This document shows, piece by piece, positions 15,910 to 24,362 of a stretch of DNA of 39,140 bases. The position numbers and the translations under genes were made by a program. The stretch is from Pseudomonadota bacterium (GTDB lineage Bacteria > Desulfobacterota > Desulfobacteria > Desulfobacterales > Desulfobacteraceae), in contig JAHJLV010000005.1 in assembly GCA_018821535.1 (NCBI GenBank), positions 1-39,140 of the forward strand, in the 5' to 3' direction. The notes beneath the pieces were generated by a model that made no database searches, was not told the origin of the DNA, and worked only from the letters and a program-made list of their open reading frames with translations. Position 1 is the first letter of the stretch; every line of letters begins with the position of its first letter.

Positions 15910-17096
15910 TGAAGCACTTCAGCCTGAATTTCATTCTTGTTCTTATGCTCGTGACCCTGTTTGTGAACACGCTGCTGCCTGCCGGAGCATCTGCAAAAGC
16001 GGCTGCTTCAAAAACAGACCCGGGCCGCCTTTCACCGGCTGCCGGACTCTGTGTGAACAAGGCTCAACTCTTATATCAAAAAGGACAGATTCAAGAGGCC
16101 ATCACGCTTCTGGATAAATGTATCAGACAGCCCGAAAATACATCGGAAAAACCCCATTATTATCTGTATTTTCTATTGGGAAATTACTATGCCCTGCTGG
16201 AGGATAAAACCGCACAAAAAAAAGCGATCCTAAGCTACCAGAATGCGCTCAAAATACACCCGGCATTTGGTGAAGGCTGGCTTAACCTTGCCAGGTGCTT
16301 TTATGAAACACAACAGTATAAAGATGCCGCCCTGGCATTTGAAAAAGGGTATGAATATTGTAAGCCTGAAAAAGGCGTCCATCTGTATTACGCAGCAGTC
16401 TGTTATTTTCAGTCCGGCAACAGTGAAAAGGCTCTGGCGCTGTTTAACACCCTGTTAAAGGTTCACCCCGAAGATGTAACCCTTGCGGAAAAAGAAATCC
16501 TGATCAACATCCTGTTTTCCCTGGAACAATACAAAACAGCCCTGCCATATATCGAAGAGCTGGCCCATAAGATTCCATATCCTGAAAACAAAAAATGGCA
16601 GGAAATCCTGCTGCATCAGTATTTACACCTGGAAATGGATAAAAAAGCGCTGGCATATGCCATTGAACTTACCCGGACAGACACCCTTGAACCCAAATGG
16701 TGGAAGGGCCTGTCCCACATCCATTTAAAAAATGATGATCGCAAAAAAGGCCTGGCCGCCCTGATTATTTACGGTTTTTTAACCCCGATGAGCCAGGACG
16801 AGCTTGAACTTGCCGCAGATCTTTATTTTTCCCTGGATGCCCCCCAAAGCGCTGCCGACTATTATCTGGCTGCCCTGAAACACAATCAAACCCCGCAAAC
16901 CCTTGAAAAACTGGCTCAGGCCTTTGCCATGGCCCATGACACGGACAATGCCGTAAAATGGATTGATACACATCTTGAAACCCGGCCTGTGGATGAAAAA
17001 GACAGGCAAAGACAGGCAAGGCTGCGAAAACTCAGACAGCAGCTTGTGCAGATGCAGGCGTTTTTTGCAAAAGCATCCCCTGTTCTGCAGCCTTGA
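15909..17096 (+). CDS. Exported tetratricopeptide-repeat protein of the TonB operon
   Basis: 395 residues with a signal peptide (to about 29, PAGASA) and several TPR units, for instance LLGNYYALLEDKTAQKKAIL, GEGWLNLARCFYETQQYKDA and LYYAAVCYFQSGNSEKALAL, extending to about residue 370. TPR proteins commonly close TtpC-type TonB gene clusters and have been proposed to help organise the complex; no enzymatic role is suggested. It is the tenth and last gene of the riboswitch operon, and it converges with the LbtU-type porin 30 bases later. No clear terminator is visible in that short gap. Confidence 0.82.
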   Translation: MKHFSLNFILVLMLVTLFVNTLLPAGASAKAAASKTDPGRLSPAAGLCVNKAQLLYQKGQIQEAITLLDKCIRQPENTSEKPHYYLYFLLGNYYALLEDKTAQKKAILSYQNALKIHPAFGEGWLNLARCFYETQQYKDAALAFEKGYEYCKPEKGVHLYYAAVCYFQSGNSEKALALFNTLLKVHPEDVTLAEKEILINILFSLEQYKTALPYIEELAHKIPYPENKKWQEILLHQYLHLEMDKKALAYAIELTRTDTLEPKWWKGLSHIHLKNDDRKKGLAALIIYGFLTPMSQDELELAADLYFSLDAPQSAADYYLAALKHNQTPQTLEKLAQAFAMAHDTDNAVKWIDTHLETRPVDEKDRQRQARLRKLRQQLVQMQAFFAKASPVLQP

Positions 17097-17126
17097 CCTG
17101 TGATCTGACAGACAAACTAAACTGGA

Positions 17127-18272
17127 TTAAAATTCAATGGCAATCCGGGTAAAAAATTCATCTGCCTTATCATCATTACTGCTGCCGGCCGGGGTTTCAA
17201 AAGCGGAGCTTCTGTATTCCCCCATAAGGCTGCAGACAAAAGAATCCTTCTCAAATAAGGTATACACCGCGCCGATACTGTATCGATTTTCCAGATTCCC
17301 GGCACTTGTCTTATCTGCATCAAAAAATTCATACCTGACTGCCACCAGAAGCGGATCCAGAATCTGATATCCCAGTGAAACAACCCAGGCATTTTCAGTA
17401 TATTCTTTGTTGTCCGCCACATGCCGTTCCCTTGAAAGCGCACGGATATACTCAAGATCTAAAATAAAATTCAGGGCCCGGGCATGCAGGGCTCCCCCAA
17501 GGGTGGTGTTCCGGTCCGTATCCCCGGGTTCTGAATTATACGATACAGACAGCAGCAGGTTCTGCATTGGTTCAATGCTTGTGCTGACAATATAGGAATT
17601 GACATCATTTGAAACCGTATAACCAGCTGTATTATTACGGGACCAGCCAACGCCTGCATCATTGAGCTTTGTGATCAGGGTTTCACCTTTGTACAGGGTA
17701 AAAGAAACATCAAGATTAAAAACAGCTTCATCGGCAAACCCGATGGTAAGACCTGTATCATTGATTTCATATAATTCGCAGGTGATGGGATCGTTAATGA
17801 ACAGGTTCTCAAAAGACCCGAAGGGCTGCACCCTTTTACCAGCCACAAGGTATAAAGGAAAATCCTGTTTTTTTATTTCAAAAAATGCTTCATCCCAGAA
17901 CACCCGGGTATCAGAATCCAGGGCTTCTCCTTTTAACAATACGCTGGCGGTGACATATTCATGCAGGCCCGCCTCAAGACCCAGTTCAACCGTGCCAACA
18001 TCAAGATCAGATGTGGAATTCCCCGCTGAACGATCTGAAAGATCAGAATCATCAGAATAGGAATAATCCATTTCAATGGCGCCGGATAATTTAATCCTGT
18101 CTGAAATCTGTGCCGGGCGGAATCCATCCTGTTGATTCGCCATCTGTTTTTCAAGTTCAGTTATTCTTTTTTCCAATGCCGGACTGGAAGCTGCAAAAAC
18201 AAAACCTGATTGGAAACCTGCAAAAACAAAGAAGGTTAAAATAATCTTTATTGTCTTACCAAGTGCTTTCAT
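17127..18272 (-). CDS. LbtU-family outer-membrane porin (probable siderophore/iron porin)
   Basis: 381 residues: signal peptide to about residue 28 (GFVFAA), a short coiled-coil oligomerisation segment (LEKRITELEKQMANQQ), then a beta-barrel of alternating strands ending in Phe (ARIAIEF in sense TRIAIEF), as outer-membrane proteins do. The coiled coil plus barrel layout and sequence style fit the LbtU family, known from legiobactin uptake in Legionella; it needs no TonB box and none is seen. It is divergent from feoAB, with a shared 313-base promoter region carrying two DtxR-like boxes, which supports iron-linked function. Substrate is inferred. AAGGAG precedes the start. Confidence 0.75.
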   Translation of the reverse strand: MKALGKTIKIILTFFVFAGFQSGFVFAASSPALEKRITELEKQMANQQDGFRPAQISDRIKLSGAIEMDYSYSDDSDLSDRSAGNSTSDLDVGTVELGLEAGLHEYVTASVLLKGEALDSDTRVFWDEAFFEIKKQDFPLYLVAGKRVQPFGSFENLFINDPITCELYEINDTGLTIGFADEAVFNLDVSFTLYKGETLITKLNDAGVGWSRNNTAGYTVSNDVNSYIVSTSIEPMQNLLLSVSYNSEPGDTDRNTTLGGALHARALNFILDLEYIRALSRERHVADNKEYTENAWVVSLGYQILDPLLVAVRYEFFDADKTSAGNLENRYSIGAVYTLFEKDSFVCSLMGEYRSSAFETPAGSSNDDKADEFFTRIAIEF

Positions 18273-18399
18273 TTTTTCTCCTTAAAAATTTATAAATCAG
18301 TGTGTGTAAATCATAAGTGATCAGAATTACTGTCTTTTGACACCAGTTTGACAGACCTAAATAAGCTAATTGATATTTAGTTTTTGATCATAAGGAAAG

Positions 18400-18418
18400 T
18401 TAGATATACAAAACTTTT
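18400..18418 (-). promoter_or_regulatory. Weaker DtxR/IdeR-like box, probable control of the LbtU-type porin
   Basis: TTAGATATACAAAACTTTT matches the feo box at 18520-18538 at 13 of 19 positions when read on the opposite strand. It lies 128 bases upstream of the porin start. It is listed because it repeats the feo box in the divergent promoter region; on its own it would not be convincing. Confidence 0.35.
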
Positions 18419-18503
18419 TAAGAAGTCAACATAAATTTATCGAATAAAATTATTTTAAAATTGAACCCACATGACCCCCCAAAAAAAAAGTGCCATTTTT
18501 TTA

Positions 18504-18538
18504 TTGACATGCAAAAAAGTTAGGTTTATATAACTTAA
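18504..18538 (+). promoter_or_regulatory. feoAB promoter with overlapping DtxR/IdeR-like operator
   Basis: TTGACA (18504-18509), 17 bases, TATATA (18527-18532) is a near-ideal sigma-70 promoter 53 bases before feoA. Overlapping it, TTAGGTTTATATAACTTAA (18520-18538) is a 19-bp near-palindrome (7-5-7, one mismatch) that matches the DtxR/IdeR consensus arms TTAGGTT and AACCTAA with one change. Binding there would block the -10 element. No Fur box of the katG type is present. Confidence 0.7.
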
Positions 18539-18585
18539 TCTATTTTTATAGATAGTTTTAATGTAACCTAAAAAAGGAAGAGAAT

Positions 18586-18816
18586 ATGACAGTTATAAAT
18601 TTGAGAGAAATGAATATTGATCAAACCGGCACCATTGTCTCTGTCGGAGCATCAGGAGAGCTTGGCAGAAGAGTCAGGGACATGGGGCTTATCCCTGGAA
18701 AGCAAATCAGAATTCAGGGCAGAGCGCCTTTGAACGACCCTGTTTCCTTAAGAATCATGGGATTTACATTAACCCTTCGCAACAATGAAGCAGATTATAT
18801 TAAAGTAGAGGTTTAA
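18586..18816 (+). CDS. feoA: FeoA, ferrous iron transport protein A
   Basis: A 76-residue SH3-like FeoA protein. Conserved features are LREMNIDQTGTIVSVGASGE, RRVRDMGLIPGKQIRIQG and the final strand pair PVSLRIMGFTLTLRN. It acts with FeoB at the cytoplasmic face in ferrous iron uptake, the main iron route for anaerobes. AGGAAGAG is the ribosome site and feoB follows after 3 bases. Iron-dependent control through the DtxR-like box at its promoter is inferred. Confidence 0.95.
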   Translation: MTVINLREMNIDQTGTIVSVGASGELGRRVRDMGLIPGKQIRIQGRAPLNDPVSLRIMGFTLTLRNNEADYIKVEV

Positions 18817-18819
18817 ATT

Positions 18820-21024
18820 ATGAGCACTTCAATCGCACTGGCCGGCAACCCGAATTCCGGAAAAACCACCCTGTTTAATGCATTAACCGGAGCGCGGCAG
18901 CATGTGGGAAATTATCCGGGCGTAACTGTTGAAAAAAAACAGGGATTCTGCAAAACAGATTCCGGTGAATTTGATGTGGTGGACCTTCCCGGAACATATT
19001 CGTTATCTGCCTATTCCCTTGAGGAAGTCGTTGCAAGAGATTATATTGTGAATGAAAAACCATCCATGATTGTCAATATTGTGGATGCTTCCAATCTTGA
19101 AAGAAATCTGTACTTATCTGTTCAATTTCTGGAAATGGGGATTCCGGTCACGATAGCCCTTAACATGATGGATGTTGCCCAAAAAAGAGGCATTGAAATT
19201 GATATTGAAAAACTTTCTATCCTGTTAGGCGTACCCGTTGTCCCCACTGTTGCAAGAACCGGCAAGGGCAAAAAAGAGCTGTTAGATACCATTGTTTTGC
19301 GCAAAGATTTAAACCCTGAGCCGGTTCATATTTCATACGGGTCAGACATTGACATGGCACTGGATCAAATGGTTGACATTATTCGGTCTTCCGGATTTCT
19401 TACGCAAAAATACCGATCCCGCTGGATTGCCCTGAAATACCTTGAAAATGACCAGCAGATTCTGGATCTGGGTAAAAATGAAAATCCCCGGATTGCCCGG
19501 GAACTGGAATCCATAGCAAAAAAACTGACATCCCACCTGGATGTCACCTTGAATGCGCACCCGGAAGGAATCATTGCAGACCACCGGTACGGTTTTATCA
19601 ATTCAATATTAAAACAGAATGTCATTACGTTCTATCAGGATGAAAACCGCCTGCAGTTATCTGATAACATTGATAAAATCGTAACCAACCGTTTCCTTGG
19701 GCCGATCCTGATGGTTGCCGTGATCATGGGCCTGTATCAATTTACCTTTACCTACAGTGAACTGCCTGTGGGCTGGTTTGAAAACTTTTTCAGCCGGGTT
19801 TCCGGCATGGCTGACAACGCCCTGGCTGACGGGCTTTTAAAGTCCCTGATCATTTCAGGCATTATTGACGGGGTTGGTGGTGTTCTGGGCTTTGTTCCAC
19901 TGATCATGTTCATGTTTTTAGGCATTTCCTTTCTTGAAGATACCGGATATCTGGCCAGAATGTCCTTCATGCTTGACCGGGTATTCAGAATGTTCGGACT
20001 TCACGGCAGTTCAGTCATGGCATTCATTGTCTCCGGCGGCATTGCCGGGGGATGTGCGGTCCCAGGGGTCATGGCCACACGGACATTAAAATCTCCCAAA
20101 GAAAGACTGGCCACTATTTTAACGGTTCCGTTCATGAACTGCGGTGCAAAACTTCCGGTATATGCCCTGCTTGTGGCAGCATTCTTTGCTGAAAACGAGG
20201 CACAGGTCATGCTGCTGATCACCATGATCTCATGGCTGGGGGCATTACTGGTGGCCTGGCTGCTTCGATCCACTGTCATCAGGGGAGCATCCACGCCGTT
20301 TGTCATGGAGCTGCCGCCCTACCGGCTGCCCACCCTTAAAGGACTTTTAATCCATACCTGGGAAAGAACCTGGCAGTATATTAAAAAAGCAGGCACGGTT
20401 ATTCTGGGAATTTCAATCCTTCTGTGGGCCATGATGACCTTTCCCGGACTTGATGATCAAGCCTTGAAAATATTTGATACAAAAAGAAACGCCGTCACAG
20501 CATCTGTGTCTGAAAATGTCCTTAATGAAATCAGGTATGCGGATACAGACAACCTGTCTGAACAGGCGTCATCTGTCAAAGAACGCCTTACAAACCTGGA
20601 TATGGAAGAAGCCCAGGCCAATTTAAAAAATTCCATTGCCGGCCGTATCGGTCTTGCCCTTGAAGGAATCACACAGTTTGCAGGATTTGACTGGCGGACA
20701 AACATCAGTCTGGTGGGTGGATTTGCAGCCAAAGAGGTGGTGGTCTCAACCCTGGGCACAGCGTATTCTTTAGGAGAAGTTGATCCCGAAGAAACACAGT
20801 CTTTATCTGAAAGACTCAAAACCGCCGAAGGCTGGGGGCCTTTAACCGCATTCAGTCTGATCATCTTCACCATTTTTTATGCCCCCTGTTTTGTGGCTGT
20901 GGTCTGTATTGCAAAAGAAACCGGTTCATGGAAATGGGCGGTGTTTTCCGTTGTGTTCAACACCACTCTGGCATTCGGGCTTTCTGTGATTTTTTACCAG
21001 GTCGGTTCATTGATTTTAACCTAA
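18820..21024 (+). CDS. feoB: FeoB, ferrous iron transporter with GTPase domain
   Basis: 734 residues. The N-terminal G-domain carries G1 GNPNSGKT (residues 9-16), G3 DLPGTYSL and G4 NMMD. It is followed by the helical spacer domain and the membrane part with the Gate motifs GGVLGFVPLIMFMFLGISFL and VPFMNCGAKLPVYALLVAAF, the second containing the conserved cysteine. A soluble loop (about 545-610) precedes the last membrane helices. It imports Fe2+ across the inner membrane. It lies between feoA and a small Cys-rich FeoB-associated protein, a common three-gene unit. Confidence 0.97.
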   Translation: MSTSIALAGNPNSGKTTLFNALTGARQHVGNYPGVTVEKKQGFCKTDSGEFDVVDLPGTYSLSAYSLEEVVARDYIVNEKPSMIVNIVDASNLERNLYLSVQFLEMGIPVTIALNMMDVAQKRGIEIDIEKLSILLGVPVVPTVARTGKGKKELLDTIVLRKDLNPEPVHISYGSDIDMALDQMVDIIRSSGFLTQKYRSRWIALKYLENDQQILDLGKNENPRIARELESIAKKLTSHLDVTLNAHPEGIIADHRYGFINSILKQNVITFYQDENRLQLSDNIDKIVTNRFLGPILMVAVIMGLYQFTFTYSELPVGWFENFFSRVSGMADNALADGLLKSLIISGIIDGVGGVLGFVPLIMFMFLGISFLEDTGYLARMSFMLDRVFRMFGLHGSSVMAFIVSGGIAGGCAVPGVMATRTLKSPKERLATILTVPFMNCGAKLPVYALLVAAFFAENEAQVMLLITMISWLGALLVAWLLRSTVIRGASTPFVMELPPYRLPTLKGLLIHTWERTWQYIKKAGTVILGISILLWAMMTFPGLDDQALKIFDTKRNAVTASVSENVLNEIRYADTDNLSEQASSVKERLTNLDMEEAQANLKNSIAGRIGLALEGITQFAGFDWRTNISLVGGFAAKEVVVSTLGTAYSLGEVDPEETQSLSERLKTAEGWGPLTAFSLIIFTIFYAPCFVAVVCIAKETGSWKWAVFSVVFNTTLAFGLSVIFYQVGSLILT

Positions 21025-21044
21025 AATAAAAGGATTTTTTCAGC

Positions 21045-21197
21045 ATGGAATTATTCATCGTCATTATCATTGTGGCTGCAGCTTTATTTTTCTGCATCAA
21101 AAGCTTTGTGAAAATCTACAAAGGGGAAGATTCCTGCGGATGCGGTTCAGACTGCTCATGCCCGGGAAAGAGCAAGTGCAGACAAAATATCAAATAA
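21045..21197 (+). CDS. FeoB-associated Cys-rich small membrane protein
   Basis: A 50-residue gene beginning at ATG 21045 with AAAGGA upstream. One N-terminal membrane helix (LFIVIIIVAAALFFCIKSF) is followed by a short basic region and a cysteine cluster, SCGCGSDCSCPGKSKC, with six cysteines in the tail. This matches the FeoB-associated Cys-rich family found directly after feoB in many anaerobes. It may bind iron or redox-sense at the FeoB exit; the function is unproven in the family. It begins 20 bases after the feoB stop. Confidence 0.85.
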   Translation: MELFIVIIIVAAALFFCIKSFVKIYKGEDSCGCGSDCSCPGKSKCRQNIK

Positions 21198-21241
21198 AAA
21201 TTCATGCCTGACAAACGCTGCAAAAATTGGTTAAGCAAACA

Positions 21242-21257
21242 TGGCATAAATATTGCT
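21242..21257 (+). promoter_or_regulatory. Sigma-54 (-24/-12) promoter
   Basis: TGGCATAAATATTGCT has the invariant GG and GC separated by exactly 10 bases and matches the TGGCA and TTGCT halves of the sigma-54 consensus. It lies 95 bases upstream of the PEP-CTERM-type gene. A possible sigma-70 alternative, TTGACA (21297-21302) with TACAAA after 16 bases, is closer to the gene. Confidence 0.65.
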
Positions 21258-21351
21258 TTATTTCAGATAAAATATTTTTAATGTGGAATTGTTCTTTTGA
21301 CAGAATTTTATCCCTGAATACAAACAAATATTTAAACTGGAGGATTTTTAA

Positions 21352-22017
21352 ATGAAAAAACAAATGTGGCTGATATCTGCTTTTGTTCTGAGCACCTTTT
21401 TATTTTATAATTCTGCTCTGCATGCCGGCACAGCCTACATCGAAAGCAATGGCCGCCAATGGCTTCAGGTCTCTGACACATTAGGACTTGCATGGTCTGA
21501 TGTAAATGCCATTTGTAATTCTCAAACCGGTGAACTTACCGGCAGCGCCGGAGGCATTGATCTATCAGGCTGGACATGGGCAGATGTAGCAGCAGTGAAC
21601 CTTTTATTCCGTGAGATTTCCAATGGTGCTGGTTTTCCAGACTCCACGCCGCAGGAATATGAAATCCTTGATGCTGCATGGGGGCCAAGTTCCATTGATA
21701 TTGATGGCAATGGCAGTGACTCTGGCTATTTTCACGTGACCTATATAAACACTTCTTCCAGCGAATATACTGTTTACGGCTGGACCCGCGACAAAGAGCC
21801 CGGGTCAGAGGTCGATGCATATGTGGGCAGAATAACAGACTCTCCAACGTATGATAAACTGCAGACAGATGATCTTTCCGGCATTTTTCAAACCCGGGTG
21901 GACATTACTGGATTCTGGCTATATCAGGATCAGACAACAAGTGTCCCTGTGCCTGGAGCACTCTGGCTGCTGGGTTCCGGCCTGACAATTCTGGCTGCCT
22001 TGAGACGTAGAAAATAA
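21352..22017 (+). CDS. Secreted protein with PEP-CTERM-type sorting signal
   Basis: 221 residues: signal peptide (to about 25, ALHAG), a globular middle without recognised enzyme motif, and a C-terminal tripartite sorting signal: V-P-V-P motif, hydrophobic helix (GALWLLGSGLTILAAL) and RRRK tail. This is the variant of the PEP-CTERM signal processed by exosortase, so the protein is probably released to the cell surface or extracellular matrix. The segment GGIDLSGWTWADVAAVNLLF is typical of such secreted proteins. No exosortase is in the window. The gene stands alone, with a ribosome site CTGGAGG, behind a sigma-54 promoter, and is followed by a bidirectional terminator. Confidence 0.8.
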   Translation: MKKQMWLISAFVLSTFLFYNSALHAGTAYIESNGRQWLQVSDTLGLAWSDVNAICNSQTGELTGSAGGIDLSGWTWADVAAVNLLFREISNGAGFPDSTPQEYEILDAAWGPSSIDIDGNGSDSGYFHVTYINTSSSEYTVYGWTRDKEPGSEVDAYVGRITDSPTYDKLQTDDLSGIFQTRVDITGFWLYQDQTTSVPVPGALWLLGSGLTILAALRRRK

Positions 22018-22122
22018 AGATAATAAATTTTCCATTTTGCTACTTTTTTTTCCCATATTATTACTTTTTTTTCATCTTTAGATTCTGAAAAATAATAACA
22101 CTGGGAAACATCAAAAAAAAAC

Positions 22123-22161
22123 AGCCCTTTGTGTATTGAATCAAAAAATACACAAAGGGCT
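22123..22161. terminator. Bidirectional intrinsic terminator
   Basis: AGCCCTTTGTGTATT (22123-22137) and AATACACAAAGGGCT (22147-22161) form a perfect 15-bp stem with a nine-base loop. T-rich sequence follows on the plus side and a run of nine A's precedes it, giving a T run on the minus strand. It would end both the PEP-CTERM-type gene and the minus-strand receptor/HgdB-like operon. Confidence 0.9.
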
Positions 22162-22191
22162 TTATTTATCTTCAAAGAGTATAATCCAGAA

Positions 22192-22323
22192 TTATCTTTT
22201 ACCGGTAAAAGTACCTGTCCCATAGGATGAAAAATCCACATCACCCTCAATTTTATCACCGTCAATTGTCCCCGAATATGTCACCGGGATTCCGGATGAT
22301 TCATAATTGATTTCAAACGTCAA
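22192..22323 (-). pseudogene. C-terminal gene remnant of unknown family
   Basis: On the minus strand 43 codons read LTFEINYESSGIPVTYSG and on through GTIDGDKIEGDVDFSSYG to a stop at 22192. The repeated G-T-x-D-G-D and G-T-G-T-F-T pattern looks like the last beta-strands of a larger protein. A TAG stop lies directly before the first codon (TTG), and no ribosome site or start is visible, so it is probably a leftover 3' end. It sits between the BadF-like gene and the terminator, within a 351-base gap that otherwise holds only that hairpin. Confidence 0.45.
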
Positions 22324-22368
22324 CTACTCATTTCGTAAAACGGACGGTTTCCGGGCCTCAATCTGGGC

Positions 22369-23121
22369 CTAATCTGCGAAAAGTGCGCCCAGTGCAACGG
22401 TGAACTGCGGATCTGCCGCTGTTTTAATATCACACAGCAGTGCATCTTCAAGACTTTCAATCAGGCCGGAATTTCTGGCAGGCCCGCCATCAATATAAAT
22501 CTCTTCTTCCAGATGGCCGCTGCCTGCCAGACTTGCAATTCGTTTTGCAACTGCATTGTTAATGCCTTTGATAATGCTGTATTTGCTGATACCTTTGGCC
22601 AGGAGAGACACAATCTCACTTTCGGCAAACACAGCGCAGGTGGCATTAATACTGACCGCTTCAACATCCTCTTTTACATGGAATTCTTCCAGAGGGGTAT
22701 CCAGAATATTGGCTGCCATCTCAAAAAATCGTCCTGTACCGGCCGCACATTTATCATTCATGCGAAAATCCGTGACCCGGCCCTGATGATCCAGCTTGAT
22801 AATCTTTACATCCTGTCCGCCGATATTGATCAGGGTGCGTGCCTTTCCTTGAGTCAAAAGCGTAATGCCCGCAGCATTGGCTGAAATTTCATCAACCACT
22901 TTGCTGGAAGATTCAATCAGGTTTCTGCCATAGCCTGTCACACAGATTTTGAGGATATCTGCCTGCTGTGCATGACAGGCAGCAAGTCCCTGGTTCATAA
23001 GTTCCTGAACCAGAGAAGACTGCCCCGGTTTTGTGGGCACCACCTTTTTCCAGATCAGGCGGGTTTGATCCACAAATACTATTTTTATGCCGGTGCTGCC
23101 GACATCAATACCGATTTTCAT
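22369..23121 (-). CDS. BadF/BadG/BcrA/HgdC-type ATP-dependent activase
   Basis: 250 residues, the normal size of a 2-hydroxyacyl-CoA dehydratase activator. The ASKHA nucleotide-binding fold is marked by GIDVGSTGIK (phosphate 1), NIGGQD (residues 99-104, phosphate 2) and YIDGGPARNSG (adenosine). Cys125 (NDKCAAGTGRF) and Cys162 (TCAVFAESEIVS) match the two cysteines that hold a [4Fe-4S] cluster at the dimer interface. Family members use ATP hydrolysis to push one electron to very low potential into a partner protein. The partner is the HgdB-like protein encoded just upstream, overlapping by 4 bases. It is the last gene of a cobalamin-riboswitch operon, an unusual setting. Confidence 0.88.
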   Translation of the reverse strand: MKIGIDVGSTGIKIVFVDQTRLIWKKVVPTKPGQSSLVQELMNQGLAACHAQQADILKICVTGYGRNLIESSSKVVDEISANAAGITLLTQGKARTLINIGGQDVKIIKLDHQGRVTDFRMNDKCAAGTGRFFEMAANILDTPLEEFHVKEDVEAVSINATCAVFAESEIVSLLAKGISKYSIIKGINNAVAKRIASLAGSGHLEEEIYIDGGPARNSGLIESLEDALLCDIKTAADPQFTVALGALFAD

Positions 23122-24362
23122 TGCTCTATACTCCTTAAAGTCCGGTTAAATGCTTCCAGGCGCGTGACAATATTCTGTTCATCTTCTTTGACATAATCGG
23201 TTTCTATTTTTAAAAACCGGATACCTTGATCCTTAAGACGCATTTCAAGGATGGATGCTTCCATGTCATAGGGGTGGCATCCTTTTAAAACATGAAAAAT
23301 CACCCCCTTTATTTCATACTGTTTCAGGGTATGAACCATGGCATTGATCCGCCGGTGATTGTCCGCAAAGGTGGGGCAGGAACATGCGGTATGGTATCTT
23401 TGCGCCAGGGCTTTAAGCAAGGCGAATTCCGATGCATCCTCATATGCCACAGTGCCCTGAAGCGTTCTTTCCATGGTGCAGATATCATCTGCTGTAACTG
23501 CCATCCCGGCATTTTCAATCAGAGAAAGCATTTTATAATTGGGAAACACAATGGGGCTGCCGGACAAAAAAACAGGAATTTTCCGGATTCCCGTATCCTG
23601 CAGGCCGATAACAAAGGTTTCAACTGCGGCCATCCATATCTCAATATCCTGATAGGGCATGGCATTCATGATCAGGGCATACTGCAGCCCTGACACAATC
23701 TGTTTGCGCCGCAACCGGATCAGCCGGTCATGGAGCTCAAAGGCTCTTGAATACAGCTTGACAGATCTTAGAAGATTTTTTGAATAAATTTTTTGCCCGG
23801 TTCTTTTTTCAAGCCAGGTTTTAAACAGCTGGATTTCATTGTGCCATCTTTTTGCAGACCGTTCTTCTTCCCTTAAGTGCGGCAGTTCCATAAAATGGAT
23901 ATCCGTCTTTTCATAAAGGCCTGCAAGTTCGCTGAATTTTACCACCCAGTCACAGGTGGTGGGAATCACCAGCGGGATACCTTCTGTCTGGTTCATCTCA
24001 AGCAGGCCGGATATGGATCTGATCATGGGGCAGGTCAGTGCCGGCAGATGAAGCGGCGCCATGTTCTGGACGGCAAATGACCCGCACGCCAGTTTAAACG
24101 GCTGCAGGCCTGCTGCATGGAACAGCTCTAAAGGCGCCTGAATACAGGGCGTAAAAACAATATCTTTGGAAGACTGTTCAATAAACTGCTCGATAAAAAA
24201 GGTCTGCTGCAAGATTTTAATAAATGGATCGAGTGAGTCCGAATAATCCGGATGATTACGGATCAGGGAAGTCTGTGTTTCCAGCTCTGTTTGAACCAGA
24301 TTTTTTGTCCGGGTTTTAAGGCGGTCCAGCCGTGAGGAGACAGGGGTCATTTGGAACTCCAT
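23118..24362 (-). CDS. HgdB/double-cubane-like 2-hydroxyacyl-CoA dehydratase-family protein
   Basis: 414 residues, resembling the D-component family that includes HgdB, BcrB/BcrC and the double-cubane cluster protein (DCCP). Cysteines that could bind clusters are Cys73 (TPCIQAP), Cys93, Cys111 (TCPMI), Cys137 (TTCDWV), Cys295, Cys327/Cys329 (ACSCPT) and Cys362 (KGCHPYD). Three in each half, as in DCCP-like single-polypeptide reductases, would fit; the exact ligands are not proved. There is one dehydratase-type subunit only, not the A+B pair of true dehydratases, which also argues for a DCCP-like reductase. It overlaps the NapH-like gene (16 bases) and the activase (4 bases). Confidence 0.8.
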   Translation of the reverse strand: MEFQMTPVSSRLDRLKTRTKNLVQTELETQTSLIRNHPDYSDSLDPFIKILQQTFFIEQFIEQSSKDIVFTPCIQAPLELFHAAGLQPFKLACGSFAVQNMAPLHLPALTCPMIRSISGLLEMNQTEGIPLVIPTTCDWVVKFSELAGLYEKTDIHFMELPHLREEERSAKRWHNEIQLFKTWLEKRTGQKIYSKNLLRSVKLYSRAFELHDRLIRLRRKQIVSGLQYALIMNAMPYQDIEIWMAAVETFVIGLQDTGIRKIPVFLSGSPIVFPNYKMLSLIENAGMAVTADDICTMERTLQGTVAYEDASEFALLKALAQRYHTACSCPTFADNHRRINAMVHTLKQYEIKGVIFHVLKGCHPYDMEASILEMRLKDQGIRFLKIETDYVKEDEQNIVTRLEAFNRTLRSIEQ

